Shown: in pieces, positions 63,970 through 64,000 of the stretch
How the letters are laid out: each line of letters begins with the position of its first letter
How positions within the stretch are numbered: the stretch's first letter is position 1
Assembly: GCF_003049575.1 (NCBI RefSeq)
Contig: NZ_PYWI01000010.1
Span: 62,001-126,000, forward strand
Reading direction: 5' to 3'
Length of the DNA stretch: 64,000 bases
Origin: Lysinibacillus parviboronicapiens
GTDB lineage: Bacteria; Bacillota; Bacilli; Bacillales_A; Planococcaceae
Made by a program: the position numbers and the translations under genes
Notes under the pieces: model-generated
What the model was told of the DNA's origin: nothing
Seen by the model: the letters and a program-made list of their open reading frames with translations, nothing else
Databases searched by the model: none

Positions 63970-64000
63970 GAGATTTTCACGTTCCCAAAAAATGAGGGGG

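Overview
This is an AT-rich chromosomal window from a low-GC, spore-forming-type Firmicute. Gene content and ribosome binding sites (AGGAGG-like, with TTG and GTG starts) point to Bacillaceae/Planococcaceae. A lysine 6-dehydrogenase operon, YfmM-, YfiBC-, PdaC-, HelD- and HemAT-like proteins and the repeat types make Lysinibacillus or a close relative the most likely source; this is inference from remembered protein similarity, not a search. About 52 intact or edge-cut genes are described, plus one dead insertion sequence. No rRNA, tRNA, CRISPR array or prophage was seen.

Layout. 1-8 kb: a superfamily 1 helicase cut by the left edge, two small redox enzymes, a PseG-like sugar-nucleotide protein, a small coiled-coil protein, an ABC-F ribosome factor, and an Spx-like/MarR pair behind twin operators. 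8-18 kb: an orphan ECF sigma factor, M20 dipeptidase, nitroreductase, amidase-fold protein, DUF2804 protein, glycerophosphodiesterase, HelD, a 41-residue ORF and a double GNAT protein. 18-31 kb: a heterodimeric ABC exporter, a DMT exporter, a PAS-GGDEF-EAL protein, a split ThrE-type exporter, a PdaC-like deacetylase, a MITE-like element and a secreted beta-propeller protein. 30.6-34.5 kb: an operon for oxidative lysine catabolism (aldehyde dehydrogenase, lysine 6-dehydrogenase, acyl-CoA dehydrogenase).

35-46 kb: AIM24-family protein, a structured repeat cluster, a 2-hydroxyacid dehydrogenase, a HemAT oxygen sensor, UppP, a metallophosphoesterase, a second acyl-CoA dehydrogenase, and a two-component system with a 51-codon membrane-protein ORF wedged between regulator and kinase. 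46-52 kb: HTH protein, homoserine dehydrogenase without ACT domain, a Panacea-like protein, metY behind an S-box (SAM-I) riboswitch, a PlsY-type acyltransferase and a DASS carboxylate transporter. 52.7-54.2 kb: an IS3/IS150-type element with lesions in both orfs, sitting in the loop of a former terminator. 54-64 kb: CoA-transferase/hydrolase, NfrA-like reductase, two proteins of unknown function, lysoplasmalogenase, peptidase T, a ten-helix efflux protein and a secreted protein.

The most unusual signals are (a) two repeat families whose copies differ by compensatory changes in their stems, so the structure appears to be conserved, (b) the unlisted small membrane ORF inside the two-component operon, (c) an Spx paralogue that has lost the second cysteine of its redox switch and sits behind a repeated palindromic operator with a MarR regulator, and (d) the insertion sequence that splits a terminator hairpin.
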